A DNA stretch of 64,000 nucleotides from Candidatus Poribacteria bacterium (GCA_003635315.1 PYJD01000036.1:1-64000); one strand, 5' to 3'. Positions 35,234 through 44,876 are shown, counted from the first letter of the stretch. Translations and numbers: made by a program. Notes: generated by a model from the letters alone, not told the origin.

Positions 35234-35311
35234 TTATACCATTTCAAAGATATATTATGACATATAAAATCATTCACCCAATCCGGTAGGAGTGGTTTGG
35301 AAATGGTATAA
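35234..35311. repeat. MITE-like element, copy 3
   Basis: Only 78 bp, bounded by perfect 12-bp inverted repeats TTATACCATTTC (35234-35245) and GAAATGGTATAA (35300-35311), right after the selenoprotein gene. Same ends as 727-1041 and 22196-22308. Confidence 0.65.
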
Positions 35312-35458
35312 CTTGAAATGCATCATTATACAGATGTAACCTAAAGCCTTCAACTAAACCAAAGAACATGACGTTATTCTTGATGAAAGGAGTTAATTAA
35401 TTTATATGTGAATATATTGATGAAATTTGGAATACGATTATACTCATCAATACTTAAT

Positions 35459-36010
35459 TCACTCCTTCTTCTTATCATCCTTCTTATCCTTTTTTGAACG
35501 AAGTTCCTGAAGAATCTCTACGACAGTTTCCATCTGTTCTTCAAGTTTATCAAGACGTGGTTCTACTGAATCTACAGTTATATCGTCACCATCCTCTATT
35601 TCAACACTTTCAGGTCCATCAGCGGATGTAGTCCTATCCTTATCACTGAAAAAGGAACGTGTGAACATATCACCGAAATTCCGCATCTCATCCCCAATAG
35701 TCTTTTTTGCCTCTCGAATATCAAAGTCAAATTCAATACCCGTTCCTTCTTTTAAATAGGTTGCAACCTGATGATATGCATAACCAATGTCACCAACAGA
35801 GGCACTGCTATCCAATGGTTGAAAAAATCCGTCAGGTAACGCTTCTAATTCATAAAGACGTTCTAAGGCATTATTAAACTGGAGAATACAACGGTTTTCA
35901 CCATCAGAAAAATTGTCTAATACAGATGGTTTTTCAAGAAATTTTGTTGTTGCTTCTAACATCCTTACTATTTTCCGTATTTCAGTTCTAATTTCACGAT
36001 CATTACTCAT
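35459..36010 (-). CDS. Hypothetical acidic, coiled-coil protein
   Basis: Not recognised. 183 aa from the ATG at 36010, eight bases after GAGGAG; the frame continues 16 codons upstream without a binding site. The first ~115 residues are helical with alternating charge (REIRTEIRKIVRMLEATTKFLEK; FNNALERLYELEALP), followed by an acidic linker (SVEIEDGDDITVD), a short coiled coil (LDKLEEQMETVVEILQEL) and a Lys/Asp tail (KKDKKDDKKKE). No signal or membrane segment. It looks like a cytoplasmic, oligomerising protein. No informative neighbours. Confidence 0.55.
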   Translation of the reverse strand: MSNDREIRTEIRKIVRMLEATTKFLEKPSVLDNFSDGENRCILQFNNALERLYELEALPDGFFQPLDSSASVGDIGYAYHQVATYLKEGTGIEFDFDIREAKKTIGDEMRNFGDMFTRSFFSDKDRTTSADGPESVEIEDGDDITVDSVEPRLDKLEEQMETVVEILQELRSKKDKKDDKKKE

Positions 36011-36147
36011 GATAATACTCCTCGGTATTTTATGGATACTTTGAGAATATAGAGTCACCTATAAAATAAAAGGATAGTAAAAAATCAATATAATTCTGAA
36101 GGACTTGATATCAGTCATTACAATAAATGATATGTAAGTGAATATTC

Positions 36148-37356
36148 TTATTCTTCCTTCAATTCTCCTACGTTCCTTCGTATCTTAATTGCAGCTTTTA
36201 CGATATCTTCCATATCTTCCTCAGAACCCATTAGAATATTCTGACTTAGAGCAAGACCTGAATCACATATTTTTTCTGTCTCGGGACAGTCTGTATTTGA
36301 AAAATCCAGTTTATCACCAAATGTGTTGGACTCCAGAAAGGTAGAACGATACATAGGCGTACTATACCAATACCCTATTGGTATTCCTTCTGCACGCATA
36401 GCAGAAATAAAAGTAGCACGTGATATATCCTCAAATTCTTCTGAATCAAAGATAGCTTTATAACCATGTGAACCCCCTCGCGTTGCACGCGGATCAAGTG
36501 GGGTGACTTTTATTCCAGGAATTTCCCCAAACCAACCATCTAACCAACGCATATTCATATGTCTGTGGTTAGTTTCACTTTCCAATCTTGTTAATCGGGA
36601 AAGTAAAATTCCAGCTTGCCATTCAGTCATTCTGAAATTTGCACCAAAAGGCTCAATATTACCGTGTTCAGCATCAGGAGTTGTACGTCCACAGTTATGT
36701 AGAGAATACACCCGTTCATATAACTCACGGTCATTCATCAAGACTATACCACCCTCACCAGCACAAAGGTTTTTTGATGATTGAAAACTGAAACACCCAA
36801 AATCTCCCCAACTGCCTACACCTTTGCCACGCCATTCAGCTCCATGTGCTTGTGCACAATCCTCAATTACTCTAAGATTGTGCCTTCCAGCTATTTCAAT
36901 AATTGAATCCAGATCGACGGGATAACCTGCGATATGAACTGGTAGGATTGCTTTTGTTTTTTCTGTGATTGCTGCCTCAACCTTTGATGCATCAAGTAAA
37001 AAACTATCTGGTAATGTATCTACAAAAACAGGAATTGCATGTGTCATTAATATTGCAACAACTGTAGCTTGAAATGTATATGCAGTGGTAATTACTTCAT
37101 CCGCCGGACCGACACCTGCAGCTTTTAAGGCAAGATATAGGGCAGTTGTACCACTATTAACACATACTCCATATTTTGCACCTTGGAATTCAGCAAAACT
37201 ATCAGCAAATTCTGGTATATGTTTACCACCAACTCCCCAAACTTTACTGTTATAGATACGCTCGAATGTCTCTAAATCTTTAGGATCAAGAGTAGGCCAA
37301 GATGGAAAAGGTTTATCTCTTACAGGTTCACCACCATATATTGCTAATACGGACAT
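36148..37356 (-). CDS. DegT/DnrJ/EryC1/StrS-family aminotransferase
   Basis: PLP-dependent sugar aminotransferase, 402 aa. The PLP lysine is K195 in FSFQSSKNLCAGEGG; D166 in EDCAQAHGA would contact the pyridine nitrogen; NSGTTALYLALKAAG is the N-terminal phosphate loop. Members transaminate keto-sugar nucleotides for LPS, antibiotics or cofactors, or in some cases act as dehydratases. There are no sugar-nucleotide genes beside it, so the substrate is open. A 91-base gap separates it from the DUF402 gene on the same strand. Confidence 0.9.
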   Translation of the reverse strand: MSVLAIYGGEPVRDKPFPSWPTLDPKDLETFERIYNSKVWGVGGKHIPEFADSFAEFQGAKYGVCVNSGTTALYLALKAAGVGPADEVITTAYTFQATVVAILMTHAIPVFVDTLPDSFLLDASKVEAAITEKTKAILPVHIAGYPVDLDSIIEIAGRHNLRVIEDCAQAHGAEWRGKGVGSWGDFGCFSFQSSKNLCAGEGGIVLMNDRELYERVYSLHNCGRTTPDAEHGNIEPFGANFRMTEWQAGILLSRLTRLESETNHRHMNMRWLDGWFGEIPGIKVTPLDPRATRGGSHGYKAIFDSEEFEDISRATFISAMRAEGIPIGYWYSTPMYRSTFLESNTFGDKLDFSNTDCPETEKICDSGLALSQNILMGSEEDMEDIVKAAIKIRRNVGELKEE

Positions 37357-37447
37357 ATTTTACTCCAGTGTTAACTCTAAATTATATGGTTAGATAGGGT
37401 TCTTATTTTACGACTTGAGATTAGTTGGATGTAGAAAATGAATATTA

Positions 37448-37963
37448 CTATATTTGAACTATATGGTCTCTTACAAATTGTGGTGGGAATCTATTCTCCG
37501 TTACTTCCTCAATCAGATAATCCAAAGTTTTCCTTGCTTTATCTGCAATTTCTCCAGAAATCACACCATTTTTGACCGCCTCATCGAATTCGTGCTCATC
37601 TTGAATGGCAAAACCACCTTCAAGTGATATCCACAAATCTAAGAATAAATCTACAATCTCAAATTTTGTCTCACTTCTGGTGACTGGCATTATTATATCA
37701 CAATAATATCCTGTCAATTCACTTTCCAAATTATAGATTTTGCCAATATCATACCATAAATCTGTGAATACAAACCAAATAGCAGTATAATTATCAGCCA
37801 AGACTTCTCGTCCATTTAGTATTATTGGTGAAGACGGACTGATTTTTTGGGTTGTTATTATCATATCATCATTCTCGTACAGGAGAATCTGTTTATAGTA
37901 GCTGATGTGATCTGGCAGTCTCTTATATGTTAGCGTAATTTCTTCAGATATTGTTCTTTTCAT
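37448..37963 (-). CDS. DUF402-family protein
   Basis: 171 aa. Contains the DUF402 barrel pattern: a W-rich central stretch (WFVFTDLWYDIGKIYN), GYYCDIIMPVTR, the acidic metal-binding run VDLFLDLWI, and DEHEFDEAVKNGVIS near the C-terminus. Characterised relatives include FomD and nucleoside di/triphosphatases. The sequence shows the acidic residues required for metal binding but does not tell the substrate. It is 9 bases after trpF on the minus strand and thus probably co-transcribed. Confidence 0.78.
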   Translation of the reverse strand: MKRTISEEITLTYKRLPDHISYYKQILLYENDDMIITTQKISPSSPIILNGREVLADNYTAIWFVFTDLWYDIGKIYNLESELTGYYCDIIMPVTRSETKFEIVDLFLDLWISLEGGFAIQDEHEFDEAVKNGVISGEIADKARKTLDYLIEEVTENRFPPQFVRDHIVQI

Positions 37964-37972
37964 ATCTACTAC

Positions 37973-38587
37973 TTACAAAGTTGTTTCAGTTTTTCTAACT
38001 TCCTGAATGAATAAATTCATTTTACAATGATCTTTTCTTCCCTTTTCGTATTCCACACCACTTGCAACATCAACAGCATAAGGTTTAACATATCGTATTG
38101 CTTCTGATACATTCTCAGGTGTTAATCCCCCTGCAAGTATCAATCTGTTGGAATATCGTTTAGCAGATACAGCTACATTCCAGTTTGCAGTTCCTTTTTT
38201 AGATTTGGGTTTATCAACAAGATGAGCATTCACATTGTATGAATCTAAAATACTCAGGTTAGATTTCTCATTAAATTCAAAAACCTTAATTACAGGTAGA
38301 CTGAATTCTTCACAATATTCTGGTGTTTCGATACCGTGTAATTGAATGTAAGTAATACCTGTTTCAATGACAAATCTTTGAACTTTTGATTTTTCTTCAT
38401 CTTTAAATACACCTACAGTAGATATGAACGGTGGAATAGAACCAATAATATTAGCTGCATCTGAAGGATCAATATAACGTGGAGTTTCAGGTACAAAAAT
38501 AAAACCGAGAGCATCTGCTCCAGCTTCAACTGCATGGACAGCATCTTTTAGGTTAGTTATTCCACAGATTTTTACACGAGTACGCAT
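37973..38587 (-). CDS. trpF: Phosphoribosylanthranilate isomerase
   Basis: Amadori isomerase of tryptophan synthesis, 204 aa, single alpha/beta barrel. Catalytic Cys8 in KICGITN and Asp125 in LVDKP are present, and the phosphate-binding loops LAGGLTPENV and VDVASGVEYEKG complete the site. No other trp gene is in the window, so the pathway is scattered in this genome. DUF402 gene follows after 9 bases. Full length and intact. Confidence 0.93.
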   Translation of the reverse strand: MRTRVKICGITNLKDAVHAVEAGADALGFIFVPETPRYIDPSDAANIIGSIPPFISTVGVFKDEEKSKVQRFVIETGITYIQLHGIETPEYCEEFSLPVIKVFEFNEKSNLSILDSYNVNAHLVDKPKSKKGTANWNVAVSAKRYSNRLILAGGLTPENVSEAIRYVKPYAVDVASGVEYEKGRKDHCKMNLFIQEVRKTETTL

Positions 38588-38762
38588 GAAATGTATCGTA
38601 AAATAGAAAACAAGATATATACTATCTATGTTGATTTATAGAGCATTATATTGAATTTGAAAATCCAATAAAAGTGTAACTCTTTGTATTACTTTCACAG
38701 AAAGCAGTAAGGTAGATCCGCCAGGTATATTGTCTTTATCATAAATAGAGATATTATAGAGA

Positions 38763-39758
38763 CTAAAGGGAATCTATACGTTCTCTGAATGCAGCTATGT
38801 GCTTGGGTGTTGTGCCGCAGCATCCACCAATAAAGAATGCACCAACATCTAATAGTTCAGGTACATATTTTGCCATGTCTTCTGGGGTTTGTGTATATAT
38901 AGTTTTATAGTCTTCATCAAGAATAGGCATTCCGGCATTTGGATATGCCATCATCTTTTTATTCTCGATATTCATACTAACACATGCATCTCTTAGTTGT
39001 ACAGTACCCATAATTGCATAAGGCATGCCAGTATGTTGTTCATGTTTAGATTCAGCACCACAGTTTAACCCTATAATATCAACATAGTCCACAAGTGAGT
39101 CACCATTTGAGAATTCTCCACTTGATAGAATTTCGAGTAGGTTAAGAGCACTATGTCCCCAGTCTGTCTTATATATTTCCATCCCAGTTCGACGTTCTTT
39201 TGTCCATTTATAGGTTAGATTAACGGCAATTGGTAGACCTGTTTCCCTTGCTATATCAACAGCAATTGCAGCTTCTTTAGCAGAGAACATTGTTTCTAAA
39301 CAAAGAAAATCAACACCTTCATCTGCAAGTGTATTGATGATAAGTTTATGCGCTTCTCGAACTTTCTTATTTGCAATACCGAATGTAGTATCTCCGCTAT
39401 CTGCCTCTATTGCACCAGGAGATGGACCAACTGAACCAGAGATATACACCGGTTGATTCATTTTTTCAACTGCAGATTTTGCATGCTGCACGGCAAGTCG
39501 TGTTAAACGTTCAGCATCAACTTCGTTTTGATCTGCCATTTCAAGGTGAAGGGGAGAAACAACAAAAGTATTCGTTCCAATCGCTTCTGCACCAGCAAGA
39601 ATATAATCTGAATGAATTCCAACAACATCATCAGGATGTGATTCATTCGCTATAGCACTATTCGCAAGTTGAATATCACGAGCAAATAACTGTGAACCAA
39701 AGCCTCCATCATATAAAATAGGAATCTCAGAATTTAGACGATCTCTAAAATCTACCAC
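38763..39758 (-). CDS. Homocysteine S-methyltransferase family protein
   Basis: Zinc-dependent methyltransferase barrel like BHMT/MmuM and the N-terminal part of MetH, 331 aa. Zinc ligands C233 (LNCGAE), C313 and C314 (GGCCGTTP) are all present. It stands alone as a catalytic barrel but follows the RACo-type and corrinoid-protein genes on the same strand with 20 bases between, so it probably passes methyl groups to or from that corrinoid protein. Likely methyl donor: betaine or another methylated compound; not determined by sequence. Confidence 0.85.
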   Translation of the reverse strand: MVDFRDRLNSEIPILYDGGFGSQLFARDIQLANSAIANESHPDDVVGIHSDYILAGAEAIGTNTFVVSPLHLEMADQNEVDAERLTRLAVQHAKSAVEKMNQPVYISGSVGPSPGAIEADSGDTTFGIANKKVREAHKLIINTLADEGVDFLCLETMFSAKEAAIAVDIARETGLPIAVNLTYKWTKERRTGMEIYKTDWGHSALNLLEILSSGEFSNGDSLVDYVDIIGLNCGAESKHEQHTGMPYAIMGTVQLRDACVSMNIENKKMMAYPNAGMPILDEDYKTIYTQTPEDMAKYVPELLDVGAFFIGGCCGTTPKHIAAFRERIDSL

Positions 39759-39778
39759 TGTTTTTTGAATCTACTCCA

Positions 39779-41683
39779 CTAACTTATATCTTTAGGCATA
39801 GGTTTAAATTGACAACCCTCAACAAATACTTCAAAAAAGTCAGGTGTTGTCTCCAATTCAATATGCTCAATCTTTCTCACTAATGCTTCTATTTCTTCAC
39901 GTTTTTCCTTAGATAGTAAAACTGATTTTGCCCCTGCTAAGGCGGCATTGCCAATTTTCTCTATACGTTCATCAGGAACTGGTGCCAGAAATCCAATATC
40001 TATTGCATCACAAGAATTTACGTAATTGGCAAATCCACCTGCTAAATACAGTCTACTGATCTCTTTTGGGGATACACCGATATGTCTTAGTACTATATAT
40101 TGACCACAATAATTTGCTGCTTTTGCTTGTGCTAAATTACTTGCATCCTCGCGTGAGAAAGTTATACCATAGTCAGGTAAGATAGATAATTTCCTCTGTT
40201 TTCTATCGGCAAAGACCCCCTTTGGATTCATCTGATTTGTACGTAAAAGTTCAGCAAGCAATGAAATTAAGCCTGATCCACAAAATCCTTCCGGTTTTAC
40301 ATCCTCTACAGTTTTAAAATCAATCTCACCATTCCTCCATTTTACAAATTCGATTGCTCCAGGATAGGCAGGCATTCCATATTCAATTCCACCACCCTCA
40401 AATGCAGGACCAGCAGGACACGATGCTGCAATCATTCGATCTTTGTTCCCAACAATTACTTCCGTATTTGTTCCGACATCTACTAACATGACTATTTCAT
40501 CTTGATTTTGCATATCAATTGAAATTAGATCTGCCGCAACATCAGCTCCAACGTGACTGGCTATTAATGGTAAACTATAAACCATTGCCTTCGGATTGGA
40601 TCTTATTCCAAGTCGTCGAGATTTTTCAATTAGTGAAGTCTTGATACGCAACCCATCGTTAAACTCATGCTCAATAATTGATTTGTACGGTTTTTGACCA
40701 ATACTCTGAACATCATATCTAAAGAAGATCTCCCTCATAGTAGTGTTACCGACAACGACTATTTCATAAATCTCCTGACGCACGATATCCAATCTGTCAC
40801 ACATGTCCATAATGTCACTGTTTAATGCAGCCAATAATGATTTTCTCAATTCTCCTTCAAACTCTGCATCGTATGAGATACGGTGCATAATGTCACTACC
40901 ACCAAAACGTTGTGGGTTTTCAAATGAACTCACGTATATAGTCTCACCATTTTCTAAATCAATTAGATTTGTTACGACAGTTGTTGTACCAATATCTATA
41001 GCGAGACCATATATATGTCCACGAAATTTATCGATTGGTTCATCATTATAATACACTACACCTTCATGATGTGTAACCAATGGATTAATTGGATATAATG
41101 TTTCTTGGTCAATTGAATTTTGAGTAAGTATTCGGGGAGAACGACGAAGGGGTGCAAATTCTATATCCTGATCAACTTCAAGAACAACAGATTGACATGC
41201 TAAGCGATAGTTATCACGAAGGAAGGCTTCCGCTTCGTTTGGGGGTCGTAAACTATCCATTCCACTTTTAATTTCAACAATACATTCATGGCATTGTCCT
41301 GTACGGAAGCAGGAGGTAGGAACTTGAATAGCCAAATCATCAGCATAATCGAAGACCGTTTTACCTTGTGTTAGTTGATATACCTTACCGTCACAGGAAA
41401 TAGTAGCGTTATTTTTTTCGATTAAATTGTCTAAAGTGGTAGAGTCTTCTGTTTCCCATGCAGTACGATAATCCAATTTATCGTCACCAACACATTTTAA
41501 ACCTGTACCTTCATTAATCTTGCGTTGATTTTGACATCCAAATTTAGCAGTACATTGGTCATCCCTGTTTTTGTATGGACAGCGATAAGTAGCTTGTTCA
41601 TCGGCATGAGTTACAAGTTCTTCAAAGATCTTTGTAATTTTGTTGAGTCGTTTTTCATACTCTGTTTTATCAACTTTTTTCAT
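39779..41683 (-). CDS. RACo-type corrinoid reductive activase (2Fe-2S, ASKHA)
   Basis: 634 aa. An N-terminal Cys cluster (C35, C44, C50, C64) of unknown metal content precedes a plant-type [2Fe-2S] domain, C125-x5-C131-x2-C134 and C163; then the long ASKHA ATPase part with the actin-like loops LAIDIGTTTVVTNL and VVVGNTTMREI, and a C-terminal DUF4445-like region. Such proteins use ATP to reduce inactive Co(II) corrinoid back to Co(I). It lies between the corrinoid protein (16 bases upstream) and the homocysteine methyltransferase, which makes that role very likely. Confidence 0.87.
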   Translation of the reverse strand: MKKVDKTEYEKRLNKITKIFEELVTHADEQATYRCPYKNRDDQCTAKFGCQNQRKINEGTGLKCVGDDKLDYRTAWETEDSTTLDNLIEKNNATISCDGKVYQLTQGKTVFDYADDLAIQVPTSCFRTGQCHECIVEIKSGMDSLRPPNEAEAFLRDNYRLACQSVVLEVDQDIEFAPLRRSPRILTQNSIDQETLYPINPLVTHHEGVVYYNDEPIDKFRGHIYGLAIDIGTTTVVTNLIDLENGETIYVSSFENPQRFGGSDIMHRISYDAEFEGELRKSLLAALNSDIMDMCDRLDIVRQEIYEIVVVGNTTMREIFFRYDVQSIGQKPYKSIIEHEFNDGLRIKTSLIEKSRRLGIRSNPKAMVYSLPLIASHVGADVAADLISIDMQNQDEIVMLVDVGTNTEVIVGNKDRMIAASCPAGPAFEGGGIEYGMPAYPGAIEFVKWRNGEIDFKTVEDVKPEGFCGSGLISLLAELLRTNQMNPKGVFADRKQRKLSILPDYGITFSREDASNLAQAKAANYCGQYIVLRHIGVSPKEISRLYLAGGFANYVNSCDAIDIGFLAPVPDERIEKIGNAALAGAKSVLLSKEKREEIEALVRKIEHIELETTPDFFEVFVEGCQFKPMPKDIS

Positions 41684-41699
41684 ATATTAGAATAGGAAA

Positions 41700-42458
41700 T
41701 TACCAATCATCATCTGTTTCTTGAAGGAATTCTTTTGCTAATGTAACACATTCTAAAGCATCTTTACCATATCCATCAGCACCCATATCGTCTGCGAATG
41801 TTTGTGTTACTGGTGCACCACCAACCATAATCTTCACATCTTCACGTAAATCCTCATCAATAAAGGCATCTATAGTCTTACCCATGTTTGGCATGGTTGT
41901 AGTTAGTAATGCAGACATGCCTAATATAGGTGCTTCAAATTCCTCAACAGCATCCATGAATTCCTCTTCAGAGGTATCCACTCCCAAATCGTGTACCACA
42001 AATCCGGCTCCTCTAAGCATCATAATACACAGGTTTTTACCAATATCGTGCAAATCACCTTTCACGGTACCCATAATTACAGTACCTATAGGATCTATCC
42101 CTGAATCTGATAGAATCGGTTCTATGTGGGACATTCCAGCCTTCATAGCACGTGCACATGCAAGAACTTCAGGTACAAATATGAAGTTCTCTCTAAACTT
42201 AATTCCAACGATACCCATCCCTAATATAAGACCATCATCCATTATCTCAAGTGCTTCAACTCCTTCGTTAAGTGCTTGCTCAGTTAATTCATCAACGGTA
42301 TGATGATCACCATCTATCAATGCAGCTGCAATATCCTGCATTTTGGATGAAGCTTCTAAGAACATATCCACGAATCTGGTTTTTTCTTCTGGACGTTCAA
42401 GATATTCTTCAATTTCTTCTCGAATGAATTCATTCGAGATATCACTTATTGATCCCAC
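41700..42458 (-). CDS. Corrinoid (B12-binding) methyl-carrier protein
   Basis: 252 aa, MtaC/MtbC-like. A helical cap (about 25-115) precedes the Rossmann-like B12 domain with the DxHxxG motif D135-L-H137-D-I-G140; H137 is the lower-axial cobalt ligand. Further binding segments are GMSALLTTTMPNM and VGGAPVTQTFAD. GTG start (42456-42458), 13 bases after AAGGAGG. It is the first gene of the methyl-transfer cluster and holds the methyl group between a substrate-specific methyltransferase and homocysteine. A promoter candidate lies just upstream. Confidence 0.92.
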   Translation of the reverse strand: MGSISDISNEFIREEIEEYLERPEEKTRFVDMFLEASSKMQDIAAALIDGDHHTVDELTEQALNEGVEALEIMDDGLILGMGIVGIKFRENFIFVPEVLACARAMKAGMSHIEPILSDSGIDPIGTVIMGTVKGDLHDIGKNLCIMMLRGAGFVVHDLGVDTSEEEFMDAVEEFEAPILGMSALLTTTMPNMGKTIDAFIDEDLREDVKIMVGGAPVTQTFADDMGADGYGKDALECVTLAKEFLQETDDDW

Positions 42459-42485
42459 AGGTTTGGTGTTCCTCCTTGAAGATAT

Positions 42486-42514
42486 AGGATAACATACCCA
42501 TGATAAATTGGCAA
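42486..42514 (-). promoter_or_regulatory. Promoter candidate of the corrinoid cluster
   Basis: Minus strand: TTGCCA (42509-42514), 17-base spacer, TATCCT (42486-42491); 28 bases before the GTG start. Five and four of six consensus positions. Confidence 0.45.
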
Positions 42515-42586
42515 TTAAATTGGCTTATAATTGGGAACTTAGTATATGGGAATTTGGATGATTTATGAGAGTCTATTAACGGTGGA

Positions 42587-43171
42587 TTACCATCGCATTG
42601 CTGCTTCACGATAAAGTTGGATCTGCTCCATATTTCGAGGTACTGCAACTTGGAGAGATTTACGTTTCCTATTTAGATCTTTAATTACAATTGGTGCACG
42701 TAATATATTTGTCAAAGTTACAATCCCAGACTCATAATAGACCCACATTTTTTGTTCGGTAAATGGATTAAGTACATAGGATGAGGTAATATTTTCAGAT
42801 TTACTAACAATTTCAAAATAAGAATCGTATTCAGGGAGAACTAATTCGACTGTTTTGTCATATCCTTCTAAAAACATCTGTTCTGGTGGAATTTTTGGTG
42901 AATATCCACTTAATTTACATCTATGTATTTGAATTGGTGAACTTGACATATTTGTAAAATGAAGTGATATTATGATAGCTAATTTATTATTGTCATCTCG
43001 ATTGATAAACCATGTTTCGTCTTTGATTAATTCTACTGTCAGACCTGGTATTTGTTTCCATCTATGGTATAGGAATAATGTGGCAATAACACATCCCAAA
43101 CTTAGTAAAAACCAATTTCCATTCGTGGATGTAAGGAAGGTTAGGAGTTCTTTAAAAGTCTGTTGTAACAC
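42587..43171 (-). CDS. Hypothetical membrane-anchored protein
   Basis: Not recognised. 194 aa with one N-terminal transmembrane segment (about 19-37, WFLLSLGCVIATLFLYH) and a beta-rich soluble domain (AIIISLHFTNMSSSPIQIHRC; VELVLPEYDSYFEIV). The rest is probably outside or in the periplasm if the N-terminus is cytoplasmic. GTG start, with GGAA nine bases upstream. Its first 31 bases overlap the 3' end of tsaC, so it is translated from the tsaC message. The pattern of strands resembles small Ig-like modules, but no family could be named. Confidence 0.55.
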   Translation of the reverse strand: MLQQTFKELLTFLTSTNGNWFLLSLGCVIATLFLYHRWKQIPGLTVELIKDETWFINRDDNNKLAIIISLHFTNMSSSPIQIHRCKLSGYSPKIPPEQMFLEGYDKTVELVLPEYDSYFEIVSKSENITSSYVLNPFTEQKMWVYYESGIVTLTNILRAPIVIKDLNRKRKSLQVAVPRNMEQIQLYREAAMRW

Positions 43172-43764
43172 GCTAATTCCATATTAAGTGTTTCTCTGGA
43201 TATGATACCTTCACGTCGTATCACTGGTGGAGAAATAGAGATATCGTATACCGTTGATGGTATAGGTCCTGGTGTGTTACCATCATCAACAATATAGTCA
43301 AGCTTTTTGGTCAATTCACAACCGAATTCCTGTGGTGATGTGGATGCAGGTTCCCCTGATAGATTTGCACTTGTTATAGCCATCGGACCACCAAATTCAT
43401 TGAGGATTTTTAGTAAGAGGATATGATTTGGGATTCGTAATCCTACAGTATTCCTACCAGCAGTTAGTTCTGATAATAAATCTTTAGACTCGACAATTAT
43501 TGTTAATCCACCTGGCCAGTATTTTTCGGTTAGGTGATAGAAGAAGGCAGGAATATTTTGTGCAACTTTATCTATATCATTTACTGATCCAAGAATTAAT
43601 GGTATCGGTTTTTCTTCTGGTCTACCTTTAATATGATATAACTTCTGAATAGCATCAGCATTAAATGGATCAGCCCCCAAACCATAAACAGTATCCGTAG
43701 GAATTGCTATAACCCCACTATTTCTTAAAGACGAAACTGCATTTTGAATCCGTGAATCAGACAT
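43141..43764 (-). CDS. tsaC: Threonylcarbamoyl-AMP synthase
   Basis: Sua5/YrdC/YciO family, 207 aa, first step of N6-threonylcarbamoyladenosine (t6A) formation in tRNA. Typical PTDTVYGLG, KGRPEEKPIPLIL, WPGGLTIIVES, RIPNH and TSANLSGEPA are present. ATG 43764 lies eight bases after AAGGA; the longer TTG start eight codons upstream would overlap tsaD and lacks a binding site. The tsaD gene, for the next t6A step, ends 13 bases upstream, so the two are one operon. Confidence 0.92.
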   Translation of the reverse strand: MSDSRIQNAVSSLRNSGVIAIPTDTVYGLGADPFNADAIQKLYHIKGRPEEKPIPLILGSVNDIDKVAQNIPAFFYHLTEKYWPGGLTIIVESKDLLSELTAGRNTVGLRIPNHILLLKILNEFGGPMAITSANLSGEPASTSPQEFGCELTKKLDYIVDDGNTPGPIPSTVYDISISPPVIRREGIISRETLNMELACYNRLLKNS

Positions 43765-43777
43765 TAAGTTATTCCTT

Positions 43778-44800
43778 TTATACCTCAACTAAAGACCCAT
43801 TCGCAGCAGCGTTAAGAGATAGGCTATCTCGAAGTCCTTGTTTATGTTTTTCAAAGGCAATACCCGCGATCATAGCTCCGTTATCTGTACATAATCCTAT
43901 CGGGGGATAGTAAACTCTTGAGTCAATTTCATTTGCAGCTGAAGTGAGTGAGGACCGTAGTTGACTGTTAGCAGCAACACCTCCAGTTAATGTAATAGAA
44001 CTAACACCTTCTGTTTTTGCAGCTTGAATAGTCTTTGCTACAAGTACATCCACAACCGCAGCTTGAAAACTTGCAGCGATATTTTGGATTATTAATTCAT
44101 TATATACATCAGTTCCATTACTTTTTGTTTTTTCAATATAATATCGAACAGATGTTTTTATACCACTAAAACTAAATTGGTAATTCCCACTATGTAACAT
44201 AGGTCTGGGAAAGTCAATGGCAGTAGGATCACCTTCTTGAGCCAATTCGTCTATGATTCTCCCCCCAGGGAAACCGAGTCCAAGATATTTAGCAACTTTA
44301 TCGTATACTTCTCCAGCAGCATCATCCTGTGTAGTTCCTAAAACGGTATATTTCCATCCTTCATATACCTTTACGAGTAGTGTATGTCCTCCAGAGACAG
44401 TCAAACAGATATGTGGGAAAGTTACGGAATCATGAACCATATAATTTGCATAAATGTGCCCTTCAATATGGTTGATTCCAAGTAAAGGTAGATCATGTGA
44501 GTATGCGAGACCTTTTGCAGCGGCAACACCTACAAGTAATGCCCCGATTAATCCTGGACGATTTGTAACTGCTATTGCATCTATATCGTCAAAAGTAAGA
44601 TTGACATCATTTAAAGATCTGTGAATGATATAGTTGATTGCTTCAATATGTTTACGCGATGCCAACTCTGGAACAACACCACCATATTCTTGATGGTCTG
44701 TGATCTGGGATGCGATAATATTTGATAAGACTTCACGACCATTTTCAACTACAGCTGCTGCTGTTTCATCACAAGATGTATCAATTCCAAGTATTTTCAT
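43778..44800 (-). CDS. tsaD: tRNA t6A transferase
   Basis: ASKHA-fold Kae1/TsaD protein, 340 aa, which moves the threonylcarbamoyl group to A37 of ANN-reading tRNAs. MKILGIDTSCDET at the N-terminus, iron ligands H111 and H115 in HIEGH, the nucleotide loop SFSGIKTSV, TGGVAANSQLR and D near the C-terminus in LCTDNGAMIAG are all present. It is followed by tsaC. The partners TsaB and TsaE are not in this window. Confidence 0.95.
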   Translation of the reverse strand: MKILGIDTSCDETAAAVVENGREVLSNIIASQITDHQEYGGVVPELASRKHIEAINYIIHRSLNDVNLTFDDIDAIAVTNRPGLIGALLVGVAAAKGLAYSHDLPLLGINHIEGHIYANYMVHDSVTFPHICLTVSGGHTLLVKVYEGWKYTVLGTTQDDAAGEVYDKVAKYLGLGFPGGRIIDELAQEGDPTAIDFPRPMLHSGNYQFSFSGIKTSVRYYIEKTKSNGTDVYNELIIQNIAASFQAAVVDVLVAKTIQAAKTEGVSSITLTGGVAANSQLRSSLTSAANEIDSRVYYPPIGLCTDNGAMIAGIAFEKHKQGLRDSLSLNAAANGSLVEV

Positions 44801-44837
44801 AGTTAATCTCTATCAGTAAATTTGTAGAATCAGATGT

Positions 44838-44876
44838 AAATACATAGACATAGTCTAATACCATGCCTATGTATTT
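44838..44876 (-). terminator. Hairpin between the BCCT and tsaD genes
   Basis: AAATACATAG (44838-44847) and CTATGTATTT (44867-44876) form a perfect 10-bp stem with a 19-base loop, 108 bases after the BCCT stop on the minus strand. The stem is AT-rich; weak candidate. Confidence 0.3.
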
